Assembly (NCBI RefSeq): GCF_016654015.1
Contig: NZ_JAEPWM010000002.1
Span: forward strand, 372,001-436,000
Origin: Ramlibacter ginsenosidimutans
GTDB lineage: Bacteria; Pseudomonadota; Gammaproteobacteria; Burkholderiales; Burkholderiaceae_C
Direction of reading: 5' to 3'
Length of the DNA: 64,000 bases
The notes beneath the pieces are model-generated. The model was given only the letters and a program-made list of their open reading frames with translations. It searched no databases and was not told the DNA's origin. The stretch's first letter is position 1, and each line of letters opens with the position of its first letter. The translations under genes were made by a program, and so were the position numbers. Positions 47,717 to 56,385 of the stretch are shown here, one piece after another.

Positions 47717-48223
47717 ATGATCAAGGTCGGCGACCAGCTCCCTGATGTCACCCTGATGGAATATTCGGAAGTCGAAGGCAACGGCTGCAGCATCGGGCCC
47801 AACCCGGTGAAGGTCCGCGATGCCGCCAAGGGCAAGACCATCGCGCTGTTCGCGCTGCCCGGCGCCTTCACGCCCACCTGCTCGGCCAAGCACGTGCCCG
47901 GCTACGTGGAGAAGTTCAACGACCTGAAGGCCGCGGGCGTCGACGAGATCTGGTGCGTGAGCGTCAACGACGCCTTCGTGATGGGCGCCTGGGCGCGCGA
48001 CCAGAAGACCAATGGCAAGGTGCGCATGCTGGCCGACGGCAGCGGCGACTTCGCCAAGGCCACCGGCCTGACGCTGGACCTCACCGCGCGCGGCATGGGC
48101 CTGCGCAGCAACCGCTATTCGATGCTGGTGAAGGACGGCAAGGTCGTCTCGCTGAACGTCGAGGCACCGGGCAAGTTCGAAGTGAGCGACGCCCAGACGC
48201 TGCTGGCGCAAGCCAAGGGCTGA
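47717..48223 (+). CDS. Peroxiredoxin (Prx5/AHP1-like, 1-Cys or atypical)
   Basis: A 168-residue thiol peroxidase. The peroxidatic Cys is C55 in FALPGAFTPTCSAKHVPGY, with the conserved Pro-Thr-Cys and downstream Arg in GMGLRSNRYSM. Members reduce H2O2 and organic peroxides with glutathione/glutaredoxin or thioredoxin. GAGGAG precedes ATG 47717. It lies only 24 bases after the rpsQ terminator, so its promoter must lie near or inside that hairpin, or it depends on read-through. Confidence 0.92.
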   Translation: MIKVGDQLPDVTLMEYSEVEGNGCSIGPNPVKVRDAAKGKTIALFALPGAFTPTCSAKHVPGYVEKFNDLKAAGVDEIWCVSVNDAFVMGAWARDQKTNGKVRMLADGSGDFAKATGLTLDLTARGMGLRSNRYSMLVKDGKVVSLNVEAPGKFEVSDAQTLLAQAKG

Positions 48224-48268
48224 GGCGAACGGTGCCCCCTGGTCCGCGCTGGGCCAGAGCGGGCAAGT

Positions 48269-48366
48269 GAACGCAGAGGACGCAAAGAGACGCAGAGGCC
48301 GCAGTCAAAGAACGTTTCAAGGAAGCTCTCTGCGTTCTCTGCGCAACCTTTGCGTCCTCTGCGTTC
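48269..48366. repeat. Inverted repeat, family B (ACGCAGAGG type), copy 2
   Basis: Perfect 19-base outer arms (GAACGCAGAGGACGCAAAG at 48269-48287 and its complement at 48348-48366) enclose further diverged ACGCAGAGG units. It lies between the convergent peroxiredoxin and GNAT genes. Related to 40568-40687 but with a different centre. Confidence 0.88.
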
Positions 48367-48411
48367 CCATGTCCGCCATCGCGCCGGCTGACACAGCGGC
48401 GGTGCGGCCAA

Positions 48412-48924
48412 TCAGAACCGGCTGCTCAACGGCGCCGGCCCGCTGTGCCACAGGTCGGCCTTGAGGTAGTGCGCGCCGGCGATGGGGTTGTGATAGTAGG
48501 GCGGGATGTCCTCGAAGCCGAGGTCCTCGTACAGCGCGCGGGCCGCTTCCATGTCGTCCAGCGTGTCGAGCAGCACGCAGTCGTAGCCGCCGCGGCGCGC
48601 CGCATCCAGCGCAGCTTCGGCCAGCTGGCGGCCGAGGCCGAAACCGCGGAACGCTTTGCGGACGTACAGCCGCTTCATCTCCGCGGCGTTCGGGTAGTCG
48701 GCGCTGTCGAGCGGACGCAGTGCGCAGCAACCGGCGAGCTCGCCGTCGACGCGTGCGAGGAACAGCGCGCCGCGCGGCGCCGCGTAGTCACCGGGGAGCG
48801 TTCGCAGCTCCTCGTCGAAGTTCTGGAAGCACAGATCGACGCCGAGCCCTTCGGCGTACTCCCGGAAGACCGCGCGGACTTCATCCATGTCGCGCGCGCT
48901 GGCCGGGCTGCTGAGTTCGATCAC
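48412..48924 (-). CDS. GNAT-family N-acetyltransferase
   Basis: A 170-residue acetyltransferase. The acetyl-CoA pyrophosphate-binding motif A is MKRLYVRKAFRGFGLGRQLAEAAL (R/Q-x-x-G-x-G/A type), and the C-terminal beta-bulge region ARALYEDLGFEDIPPYYHNPIAGAHYLKADL resembles small-molecule GNATs. The start is uncertain: GTG 48924 is used, while TTG 48945 would add seven residues, and neither has a good ribosome-binding site. Substrate unknown. Confidence 0.83.
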   Translation of the reverse strand: MIELSSPASARDMDEVRAVFREYAEGLGVDLCFQNFDEELRTLPGDYAAPRGALFLARVDGELAGCCALRPLDSADYPNAAEMKRLYVRKAFRGFGLGRQLAEAALDAARRGGYDCVLLDTLDDMEAARALYEDLGFEDIPPYYHNPIAGAHYLKADLWHSGPAPLSSRF

Positions 48925-49069
48925 GGGCGGGGGGGCAGGGTCCAAGGTCCGGGATGCGAGTCCATGGACGGCGGATCTTAGCGCTTTGCGGCGGGCGAGT
49001 CAGGCCGTCCCGCGGCCATCCCGAGCTCCGCCAACCCGGCCCCAGCGAGCGCCTTGTGCAGGCCCCATG

Positions 49070-49096
49070 AAAAAGCCCCGCATCGCGGGGCTTTTT
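49070..49096. terminator. Bidirectional Rho-independent terminator
   Basis: A 12-bp perfect stem AAAAAGCCCCGC/GCGGGGCTTTTT with a three-base loop. The A and T flanks allow termination on both strands. It ends the minus-strand tlpA-like gene 18 bases after its stop. Confidence 0.93.
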
Positions 49097-49114
49097 CGTT
49101 GGCGCTGACAGCCT

Positions 49115-49618
49115 TCAGGACTCGGCCAGCAGCTTCTCGATCAGCGCATGCAGCTCGTTGAAGTCGGGCTCGCCGACGTAGCGCTTCACGATCTCGCCCT
49201 TCTTGTTCACCAGGTACGACGTGGGCGTGAGCTGCACCTCGCCCCAGGCCTTGGCCACGGCGCCGGTGTTGTCGATCGCGACCTCGAAGGGCAGCTTGCG
49301 CGTCTGCGTGAAGTTGACGACATAGTCCGGCGGGTCGTAGCTCATCGCGACGGCGAGGTGCTCGTAGCCCTTGGCGTGGTACGTGTCGTAGGTGGAGACC
49401 ATCTTGGGCATCTCGCCCACGCAGGTCGTGCAGCTGGTGGCCCAGAAGTTGACCAGGGTCACCTTGCCCTTCAGGTCGGCGGTCGTCTTCTTCGTGCCGT
49501 CGAGCAGCACGAAGGTACTCTGCGGGGCCGCGGAGGAACCCGCCGCCACGTAGAAGGCGCCGGCCGCGACGATCACCGCCGCTGCCGCGCCCAGGATCCA
49601 ACGCTTCTGCAATGCCAT
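49115..49618 (-). CDS. TlpA/ResA-family thiol-disulfide oxidoreductase
   Basis: A 167-residue membrane-anchored periplasmic thioredoxin-like protein. Helix WILGAAAAVIVAAGAFYVAAG (residues 7-27) is the anchor. The active site is C63-T-T-C66 in LVNFWATSCTTCVGEMPKM, and the cis-Pro is in VQLTPTSYLVNKKGEIVKRYVG. Such proteins reduce apocytochrome c or other periplasmic disulfides. The CTTC dipeptide differs from the common CxPC, which should change redox potential. It is probably monocistronic. Confidence 0.87.
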   Translation of the reverse strand: MALQKRWILGAAAAVIVAAGAFYVAAGSSAAPQSTFVLLDGTKKTTADLKGKVTLVNFWATSCTTCVGEMPKMVSTYDTYHAKGYEHLAVAMSYDPPDYVVNFTQTRKLPFEVAIDNTGAVAKAWGEVQLTPTSYLVNKKGEIVKRYVGEPDFNELHALIEKLLAES

Positions 49619-49711
49619 GCTTGTCTGCCTCGCCACCGGTGGGTGGCCTGCCAGGGAAACATTGTCCTCCAAGCGGGAAGTTCTTGCCTGAGCTGGGTCA
49701 AGCGACGAACG

Positions 49712-50446
49712 TCAGGCGCATGCGGACAGCAGGTCCGCCAGTTCGCGGGGCGCACTGACCATCGGATCGTGGCCGGTCTGCATCTCGACCACGCGCACGC
49801 CGCCGCCGCCGGTCCAGGCGCCGTCCCAGAAGTTCGCGTCGCGCACCCGCGGGCGGATCGAGTCGATCGTGCCCAGCCGAGGCTGCACGCAGTCCACGAA
49901 GGTGCGGGGCACGCTGGCGACGCGGCGCGGATCGAACTGCAGCGGCGCCTGGTAGGTGTGGCCGGGATGCGGGGTCTGGCGCCGCCGCACCCAGGCGTGG
50001 TCTTCGGCCGCGAGGCCGAACACGGCCGGGTCGGGCGGCGGGAAGGCGTAGTCGGGCGAGGCCTGGGCGGCAGCCAGGCGCGCCTCGCGGGTGGCGCTCG
50101 CGTGCGTGCTGCTCCAGCTTTCGCCGGGGCGCGGCACCACGGCGTCCACGTACACCAGGTGCTTCAGGCGCTGGGGCATGCGGTCCGCCACCGCCGTGCC
50201 GATCATGCCGGCGTAGGAGTGCACGGCGAGCACCGGCTGCTGCAACTCCTCCGCTTCGATCGCGTTCACCACGTCGGCGATGTGCGTCTCCAGCGTGATG
50301 AGCGGCGACATCAGATGCGCGCGTTCGCCCACTCCCGTCAGCGTCACCGCGAACGCGCGGTGGCCTTGCGCATGGAGCGCGTCCACCACGCGGCGCCAGC
50401 ACCAGCCGCCGTGCCAGGCGCCGTGCACGAGAACGAAGTCGGCCAT
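49712..50446 (-). CDS. Alpha/beta hydrolase (methylesterase/salicylate-esterase-like)
   Basis: A 244-residue hydrolase. It opens MADFVLVHGAWHGGWCWRRVVDALHAQGHRAFAVTLTGVGERAHL, a pattern shared with EstC-like and plant methylesterases. Nucleophile Ser lies in VLAVHSYAGMIG and the catalytic His in VEMQTGHDPMVSAPRELADLL. Its ATG overlaps the CoA-transferase stop by one base, so the two are co-translated. Confidence 0.85.
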   Translation of the reverse strand: MADFVLVHGAWHGGWCWRRVVDALHAQGHRAFAVTLTGVGERAHLMSPLITLETHIADVVNAIEAEELQQPVLAVHSYAGMIGTAVADRMPQRLKHLVYVDAVVPRPGESWSSTHASATREARLAAAQASPDYAFPPPDPAVFGLAAEDHAWVRRRQTPHPGHTYQAPLQFDPRRVASVPRTFVDCVQPRLGTIDSIRPRVRDANFWDGAWTGGGGVRVVEMQTGHDPMVSAPRELADLLSACA

Positions 50447-51681
50447 CAGATCACCTCCTGGGCGCGCAGTTGCGCGATGCGCTCGGCGTCCCAACCCAGC
50501 ACGTCGCGCAGGACCTGCCCCGTGTGTTCGCCCAGCAGCGGCGGCGGCAGGTCGGCACGCACCGGCGTCGCCCCCAGCTTGAGCGGGCTCGCGACCAGGT
50601 TCACGGCGCCCGCGAGCGGATGCTGCCACTGGTGGACCATGCCGCGGGCCTGCACGTGCGGATCGGCGAAGACCTCGGCGAGGTTGTTGATGGCGCCGCA
50701 CGGCACCTTGGCGGCTTCCAGCGCCGGCAGCCAGTCGTACTTGCGCCGCGTCTTCAGGATGGCTTCGAGCAGCGGGACCAGCACGGCGCGATTGCGCACG
50801 CGGTCCTGGTTCTTCGCGAAGCGGGCATCGCTGGCGAGCTCGGGATGCCCGGCCACCTGGCAGAACTTGGCGAATTGCCCGTCGTTGCCGACGGCCAGGA
50901 TGACGTGGTCCTTGCTGCCGTCGGCGGCCGGTGCGGTCTCGAACACCTGGTAGGGCACGATGTTCTGGTGCGCATTGCCTGCGCGTCCCGGCACCTTGCC
51001 GCTGACGAGGTAGTTCGCCCCGAGGTTGGCGAGCATGGCGACCTGGGCGTCGAGCAGCGCCATGTCCAGGTGCTGGCCCTCGCCGGTGCGCTCGGCATGG
51101 CGCAAAGCGGCCAGGATGCCTACTGCGGAGTACATCCCGGTGAACAGGTCGGCCACGGCGACGCCGACCTTCTGCGGGCCGCCGCCCAGGTCGTCGCGTT
51201 CGCCCGTGATGCTCATGAGGCCGCCCATGCCCTGGATCGCGTAGTCGTAGCCGGCGCGCTCGCGGTAGGGCCCGGTCTGGCCGAAGCCGGTGACGCTGCA
51301 ATAAACCATGCGCGGCTGGATCGCGCGGATAGCTGCGTAGTCCAGCCCATAGCGGGCCATGTCGCCCACCTTGAAGTTCTCGACGAACACGTCGCAGTGT
51401 TTCGCCAACTCGCGCACGAGTGCCTGGCCTTCGGGCCGCGCGATGTCGCAGGTGACCGAGCGCTTGTTGCGGTTGGTACCGAGGTAGTACGCGGCCTCGG
51501 CCGTGTCCTGGCCGGCGCGGTCCTTCAGGAAGGGCGGGCCCCAGGTGCGCGTGTCGTCACCGGTGCCGGGCCGCTCGATCTTGATGACGTCCGCGCCCAG
51601 GTCGGCCAGCGTCTGCGTGCACCACGGTCCCGCGAGGACGCGGGACAGGTCGAGCACGCGGATTCCTTCGAGTGCATTCAT
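50446..51681 (-). CDS. CaiB/BaiF family (class III) CoA-transferase
   Basis: A 411-residue enzyme that moves CoA between carboxylic acids. It begins MNALEGIRVLDLSRVLAGPWCTQTLADLGADVIKIERPGTGDDTRTWGPPF, the family signature. The active-site Asp is expected in the GYDYAIQGMGGLMSITGE region. In the C-half, KVPCGAINNLAEVFADPHVQARGM and PLLGEHTGQVLRDVLG are diagnostic. It pairs with the downstream hydrolase. Substrate is unknown. Confidence 0.9.
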   Translation of the reverse strand: MNALEGIRVLDLSRVLAGPWCTQTLADLGADVIKIERPGTGDDTRTWGPPFLKDRAGQDTAEAAYYLGTNRNKRSVTCDIARPEGQALVRELAKHCDVFVENFKVGDMARYGLDYAAIRAIQPRMVYCSVTGFGQTGPYRERAGYDYAIQGMGGLMSITGERDDLGGGPQKVGVAVADLFTGMYSAVGILAALRHAERTGEGQHLDMALLDAQVAMLANLGANYLVSGKVPGRAGNAHQNIVPYQVFETAPAADGSKDHVILAVGNDGQFAKFCQVAGHPELASDARFAKNQDRVRNRAVLVPLLEAILKTRRKYDWLPALEAAKVPCGAINNLAEVFADPHVQARGMVHQWQHPLAGAVNLVASPLKLGATPVRADLPPPLLGEHTGQVLRDVLGWDAERIAQLRAQEVI

Positions 51682-51790
51682 GCACACATTATGGAAGCAG
51701 CGAGTGGTGCGAGGCGGCCAACTGCCGGCCGTCTCCCATAATGCGGCGGCGTCCCGCGGGGGACGACCGACCGTCCTCTTCCAAGAACCC

Positions 51791-53020
51791 ATGTCCCTTC
51801 TCGATCGCCGCCAGGCCGTGGTGGTGTTCCTCGCCTTCGCGTTCGCTTACTTCTTCGCGGCCGTGCTGCGCGCCATCACCGCGACGCTGTCGCCCGTGCT
51901 CACCCGCGAGTTCGGCCTCGACGCCGGCGCCCTCGGGCTGCTGGCCGGCGGCTACTTCCTCGGCTTCGCGCTGATCCAGCTGCCGCTGGGCACGTGGCTG
52001 GACCGGCACGGGCCGCGCAAGGTGATGCTGCGCTTCGTGCTGCTTGCCGTGCTGGGCTGCGCCGCCTTCGCCCTCGCGCGGGACTTCCACTGGCTGCTGG
52101 CGGCGCGCATCCTGTCGGGCGTGGGCGTCAGCGCCTGCCTGATGGCGCCGCTCACCGGGTTCCGCCGCTGGTTCACGCCTCCCGTGCAGCTGCGCACCAA
52201 TTCCTGGATGCTGATGACGGGCTCGTTCGGCATGGTCGCCTCCACGCTGCCCGTGCAGTGGCTGCTGCCGCAGGTGGGCTGGCGGCCGCTGTTCTGGGGG
52301 CTGGCGCTGCTGATGGCCCTGTCCATGCTCGTGATCGCCTGGCGGGTGCCGCAGTGGACGCTGGAGGATGCGACCGGAAAGCCGGGCGCGCCGCGCCCCA
52401 GCTACGCGCCGGTCTGGCGCCATCCGTATTTCTGGCAGATGGCCCCGATCGGCTTCTTCAGCTACGGCGGCATGATCGCCGTGCAGTCGCTGTGGGCGGG
52501 CCCGTGGCTGGCGCGCGTGGCCGGCTACGACGCGGCGGCGGCCGCCGCCGGCCTGTTCACGATCAACGTCTCCATGCTGGTCACCTTCTGGTGCTGGGGC
52601 CTGGTGAACCCGTGGCTGCAGCGGCGCGGCATCGTCACGGACCGGCTGATCGCCTGGGGGCTGCCGCTCAACTTTCTCGCGCTGCTGCTGCTGATCGGGC
52701 TCGGGTCGGCGGCCGGTCCCGTCACGCTGGCGTTCTTCTGTGTCAGCAGCACCTTCGTGGCGCTGGCGCAGCCGGCCGTGGGCATGTTCTTTCCCGCCGC
52801 GCTGGCCGGCCGGGCGCTCTCGGCCTACAACCTCGTGATCTTCGTTGGCGTCTTCGTCGTGCAATGGGGCATCGGGCTGGTCGTGGACGCGTTCCGCTCC
52901 GCCGGCTGGAGCGACGCCAGCGCATTCCGGGGCGCATTCGGTGTCTTCCTCGCCACGAGTGTGCTGTCCTATGGCTGGTTCCTGTGGAGCAGAAGCCATA
53001 ATCCACAGCATCCCCCATGA
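51791..53020 (+). CDS. Major facilitator superfamily transporter
   Basis: A 409-residue, 12-helix transporter. Motif A is visible as GTWLDRHGPRKVMLRFV, and the first helix reads VVVFLAFAFAYFFAAVLRAITATLSPVLTREFGLDAGALGLLAGGYFLGFALIQLPLG, resembling the nitrate/NarK and UhpT-like sugar-phosphate branches only loosely. ATG 51791 fits the family start. It overlaps the PTS EIIA gene by four bases, which may mean coupling to the PTS relay. Confidence 0.83.
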   Translation: MSLLDRRQAVVVFLAFAFAYFFAAVLRAITATLSPVLTREFGLDAGALGLLAGGYFLGFALIQLPLGTWLDRHGPRKVMLRFVLLAVLGCAAFALARDFHWLLAARILSGVGVSACLMAPLTGFRRWFTPPVQLRTNSWMLMTGSFGMVASTLPVQWLLPQVGWRPLFWGLALLMALSMLVIAWRVPQWTLEDATGKPGAPRPSYAPVWRHPYFWQMAPIGFFSYGGMIAVQSLWAGPWLARVAGYDAAAAAAGLFTINVSMLVTFWCWGLVNPWLQRRGIVTDRLIAWGLPLNFLALLLLIGLGSAAGPVTLAFFCVSSTFVALAQPAVGMFFPAALAGRALSAYNLVIFVGVFVVQWGIGLVVDAFRSAGWSDASAFRGAFGVFLATSVLSYGWFLWSRSHNPQHPP

Positions 53021-53472
53021 ACGCCATCCTGCTGATCGCCCATGCGCCGCTCGCCAATGCCTTGCGGCAATGCGCGCTGCATGTGTTCCCCGATTGCAGC
53101 GACGGCGTGGTGGCGATCGACGTGCAGCCCAACCTGTCCCCCGAAGAGACGCTGGGCGCCGCCCGGATCGCGCTGGACCAGCTCTCGCGCGTTCCGCAGG
53201 TCACGGGCGTGCTGGTGCTGACCGACATCTTCGGCGCCACGCCCAGCAACGTCGCCCAGAAGCTGGTGGACGGCGTGAGCTCGCGCCTGATCACCGGGGT
53301 CAACCTGCCGATGCTGCTGCGCGCCGTGACCTACCGGCACGAACCGCTCGACGCGCTGGTGTCGCGCGCGGTCACCGGCGGCACGCAGGGAGTGATGCAG
53401 GTCGCGATCACCGCGCCCCAGAACCAGGCCCGACGCAACCATGATCAAGAAAAACACGACCATCAGCAATAA
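53017..53472 (+). CDS. PTS system mannose/fructose-type EIIA component
   Basis: A 151-residue EIIA-Man fold protein. The phosphorylated residue is His9 in LLIAHAPLANALRQ, and GVLVLTDIFGATPSNVAQKL is the family hallmark. The last ~17 residues (QNQARRNHDQEKHDHQQ) are low-complexity and encoded by DNA that also encodes the start of HPr. No EIIB, C or D is present, so this is a regulatory EIIA that reports phosphorylation state rather than a sugar importer. Confidence 0.92.
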   Translation: MNAILLIAHAPLANALRQCALHVFPDCSDGVVAIDVQPNLSPEETLGAARIALDQLSRVPQVTGVLVLTDIFGATPSNVAQKLVDGVSSRLITGVNLPMLLRAVTYRHEPLDALVSRAVTGGTQGVMQVAITAPQNQARRNHDQEKHDHQQ

Positions 53473-53710
53473 GCTGGGCCTGCATGCGCGCGCCTCGGCG
53501 AAGCTCACCAAGCTCGCCGGCAGCTTTCCGTGCGAAGTCTGGATCAGCCGCGGCGATCGCCGGGTGAATGCCAAGAGCATCATGGGCGTGATGATGCTGG
53601 CGGCCGGCATCGGTACCGAGGTGACGCTGGAGACCGACGGCGAGCGCGAACAGGAAGCGATGGATGCGCTGCTCGCGCTGATCCACGACAAGTTCGGGGA
53701 GGGCGAGTGA
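53441..53710 (+). CDS. ptsH: Phosphocarrier protein HPr
   Basis: An 89-residue relay protein. His15 in NKLGLHARASAK is the EI-dependent site, and Ser46 in NAKSIMGVMMLAAG is the HPr-kinase site, both conserved. It overlaps the EIIA gene by 32 bases in another frame, an unusually long coding overlap. It passes phosphate from EI to EIIA. Confidence 0.96.
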   Translation: MIKKNTTISNKLGLHARASAKLTKLAGSFPCEVWISRGDRRVNAKSIMGVMMLAAGIGTEVTLETDGEREQEAMDALLALIHDKFGEGE

Positions 53711-53729
53711 GCGTCGAGGGAGTCCTGCG

Positions 53730-55496
53730 ATGACGTTCGCGATCCACGGCATCGCGGTCGCCCGCGGCATTGCGATCGGGCGCGCGGTCGTGATGGGTTC
53801 GGGCCGTGCGGACGTCGCGCACTACTTCATCACGCCGGAGCAGGTGCCGGCGGAGATCGAGCGCATCCGCGTGGGGCGCAACGCGGTCGTGGACGAGATC
53901 CATCGCCTGCAGCAGACCATCGCCGGCATGGGGCCGAAGGAGGCGCCGCACGAACTCTCGGCGCTGCTGGACGTGCACCTGATGCTGCTGCAGGACGAGG
54001 AGCTGATCACCGGGATCAAGCACTGGATCACCGACCGCCTGTACAACGCCGAATGGGCGCTCACGACGCAGCTCGAAGTGCTCTCGCGCCAGTTCGACGA
54101 CATGGAGGACGACTACCTGCGCGAGCGCAAGGCCGACCTCGAGCAGGTGGCCGAGCGCATCCTGCGCTACATGAAGGGCATGGGCTCGCCGGTGGCGCAG
54201 CCGCCCGCCGCGAAGCGCAAGACGCAGCAGGACCTGCTGCTCGACGAAAGCGTGGACGTGCCGCTGGTGCTGGTGGCGCACGACCTCTCGCCCGCGGACA
54301 TGCTGCAGTTCAAGCAGAGCGTGTTCGCCGGGTTCGTGACCGACGTGGGCGGCAAGACCTCGCACACCGCGATCGTCGCGCGCAGCCTCGACATCCCCGC
54401 GGCGGTGGGCGCGCGCGGCGCGAGCAACCTGGTGCGGCAGGACGACTGGGTGATCATCGACGGCGACTCCGGCGTGATGATCGTCGATCCCTCGCCGATC
54501 ATCCTGGCGGAGTACGGCTTCAAGCAGCGGCAGGCGGAACTGGAGCGCGGCCGCCTGAACCGCCTTCGCCATACGCCGGCCGTCACGCTCGACGGGCAGA
54601 AGGTGGAGCTGCTGGCCAACATCGAACTGCCCGAAGACGCGAACGCGGCGCTGCAGGCCGGCGCTGTCGGCGTGGGCCTGTTCCGCAGCGAGTTCCTGTT
54701 CATGGGGCGCCACGGCGACATGCCCGACGAGGAGGAGCAGTACCTTGCCTACAAGCGCGCCGTGGAAGGCATGGAAGGCCTGCCGGTCACCATCCGCACG
54801 CTGGACGTCGGCGCCGACAAGCCCCTGGACGAACTGCAGCGCGATGCGGCCCACCTGAACCCGGCGCTGGGGCTGCGCGCGATCCGCTGGAGCCTGTCCG
54901 AGCCCGAGATGTTCCGCACGCAGCTGCGCGCCATCCTGCGCGCGGCCGCGCACGGGCGCGTGAACCTGCTCGTGCCCATGATCGCGCACGCCACCGAGAT
55001 CCGGCAGACGCTGTCGCTGATCGACTTCGCGCGTGCCGAACTGGACAACCGCGGCGACGTCTACGGGCCGGTGCAGGTGGGCGCGATGATCGAGATCCCC
55101 GCGGCGGCGCTCTCGCTGCGCACCTTCCTCAAGTACTTCGACTTCCTCTCCATCGGCACCAACGACCTGATCCAGTACACGCTGGCGATCGACCGGTCCG
55201 ACGAATCGGTGGCGCACCTGTACGACCCGTGCCATCCGGCGGTGCTGCGGCTGGTCGCCGACACCATCTCCGAATGCCGCCGGCAGAACAAGGCGGTGAG
55301 CGTGTGCGGCGAGATGGCGGGCGATCCGCAGTTCACGCGGCTGCTGCTGGGGCTCGGCCTGCGCAGCTTCTCCATGCATCCGGCGCAGATCCTCACGGTG
55401 AAGCAGCAGGTGCTGCGCGCCGACGCCGCACGCCTGGAACCCTGGGCCCGCGAGGTGGTGGACTCCGAGGACCCGGCGCTGGTGATGGGGGTCTGA
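53730..55496 (+). CDS. ptsI: PTS enzyme I (phosphoenolpyruvate-protein phosphotransferase)
   Basis: A 588-residue enzyme that phosphorylates itself from PEP and then HPr. His212 in VTDVGGKTSHTAIVARSLDIPA is the phosphorylation site. The PEP-binding barrel shows VGLFRSEFLFMGRHGDMPDEEEQ, ALGLRAIRWSLSEPEMFRTQLRA and the C-terminal VSVCGEMAGDPQF with the catalytic Cys. A linker around residues 150-170 (AQPPAAKRKTQQD) is slightly longer than in E. coli EI. Confidence 0.97.
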   Translation: MTFAIHGIAVARGIAIGRAVVMGSGRADVAHYFITPEQVPAEIERIRVGRNAVVDEIHRLQQTIAGMGPKEAPHELSALLDVHLMLLQDEELITGIKHWITDRLYNAEWALTTQLEVLSRQFDDMEDDYLRERKADLEQVAERILRYMKGMGSPVAQPPAAKRKTQQDLLLDESVDVPLVLVAHDLSPADMLQFKQSVFAGFVTDVGGKTSHTAIVARSLDIPAAVGARGASNLVRQDDWVIIDGDSGVMIVDPSPIILAEYGFKQRQAELERGRLNRLRHTPAVTLDGQKVELLANIELPEDANAALQAGAVGVGLFRSEFLFMGRHGDMPDEEEQYLAYKRAVEGMEGLPVTIRTLDVGADKPLDELQRDAAHLNPALGLRAIRWSLSEPEMFRTQLRAILRAAAHGRVNLLVPMIAHATEIRQTLSLIDFARAELDNRGDVYGPVQVGAMIEIPAAALSLRTFLKYFDFLSIGTNDLIQYTLAIDRSDESVAHLYDPCHPAVLRLVADTISECRRQNKAVSVCGEMAGDPQFTRLLLGLGLRSFSMHPAQILTVKQQVLRADAARLEPWAREVVDSEDPALVMGV

Positions 55497-55514
55497 TGGT
55501 GCTGGCGCGCTCGA

Positions 55515-56336
55515 TCACCTCGCGCGCGTCCCCACCACGGCCGCGCCGATGATCAGCGCCGCCGCCACCGCGATGCTCGCGGTGAAGGCGCGGCCTGTCA
55601 CCAGCACCAGCAGGCTCGTCGACGCGAGCGGCGTGAGGTAGCTCAGGATGCCGATGTGGCGGGCGTCGCCGCCCTTGAGCGCCTTGTCCCAGAGGAAGAA
55701 CGCCGCGCCCAGCGGCCCGAGCCCCATCACGGCAATGAGCATCCAGTCGCGCGCGGACAGGGCCACGGCCGGTTCCAGCAACGCGTGGCAGGCGAGGGAG
55801 AGCAGGCCCGACACGAGTCCGAACAGGCCGATGGCCGCCGTGGGGAAGCTCGGCACCCGGCGCGTCGCCAGCGAATAGGTGGCCCAGATGAAGGCTGCGC
55901 CGAGCGCCGGCACGTAGCCCCAGGACCACGCGCCACTCGCGCCCCCGCCGCCCAGGATGGCGATCGCCGCGCCGGCAAAGCCAGCCAGCGCCGCGAGCAC
56001 GTGCGCGGCCCGCAGCCGCAGGTCGGGCAGCAGCCAGGGCGCCAGCACCACGATCAGCAGCGGCCAGAGGTAGTTCACCAGGTTGGCTTCCACCGGCGGC
56101 GCCACGCGCAGCGCGATGAACAGCAGGAAGTGGTAGCAGAACAGGCCGTAGATGCCGAGGGCCAGCGTGCGCGGCGGCACGCGCCACTGCCGCACCAGCG
56201 GCCAGGCCGGCACGCTGCCGATCACGAGTGCGAGCCCGGTGAGCAGGAAAGGCGGCACATGCTTCAGCGCCACGCCGAGGGACGCCAGCGAGGCCCACAA
56301 GGCAATCGCGCCGAGCGCGTACAGGTTGGCATGCAT
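55515..56336 (-). CDS. DMT-superfamily (EamA/YddG-like) exporter
   Basis: A 273-residue, ten-helix membrane protein in two EamA repeats. It starts MHANLYALGAIALWASLASLGVALKHVPPFLLTGLALVIGSVPAWP and has RVAPPVEANLVNYLWPLLIVVLAPWLLPDLRL, a block typical of YddG-type aromatic amino-acid/metabolite exporters. Second repeat ends LASTSLLVLVTGRAFTASIAVAAALIIGAAVVG. Convergent with ptsI. Confidence 0.84.
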   Translation of the reverse strand: MHANLYALGAIALWASLASLGVALKHVPPFLLTGLALVIGSVPAWPLVRQWRVPPRTLALGIYGLFCYHFLLFIALRVAPPVEANLVNYLWPLLIVVLAPWLLPDLRLRAAHVLAALAGFAGAAIAILGGGGASGAWSWGYVPALGAAFIWATYSLATRRVPSFPTAAIGLFGLVSGLLSLACHALLEPAVALSARDWMLIAVMGLGPLGAAFFLWDKALKGGDARHIGILSYLTPLASTSLLVLVTGRAFTASIAVAAALIIGAAVVGTRAR

Positions 56337-56385
56337 GGCGCGCGAGGATAACCGGGCGCCGCCGCCCGCTCGCGCGCCGCCCCGG

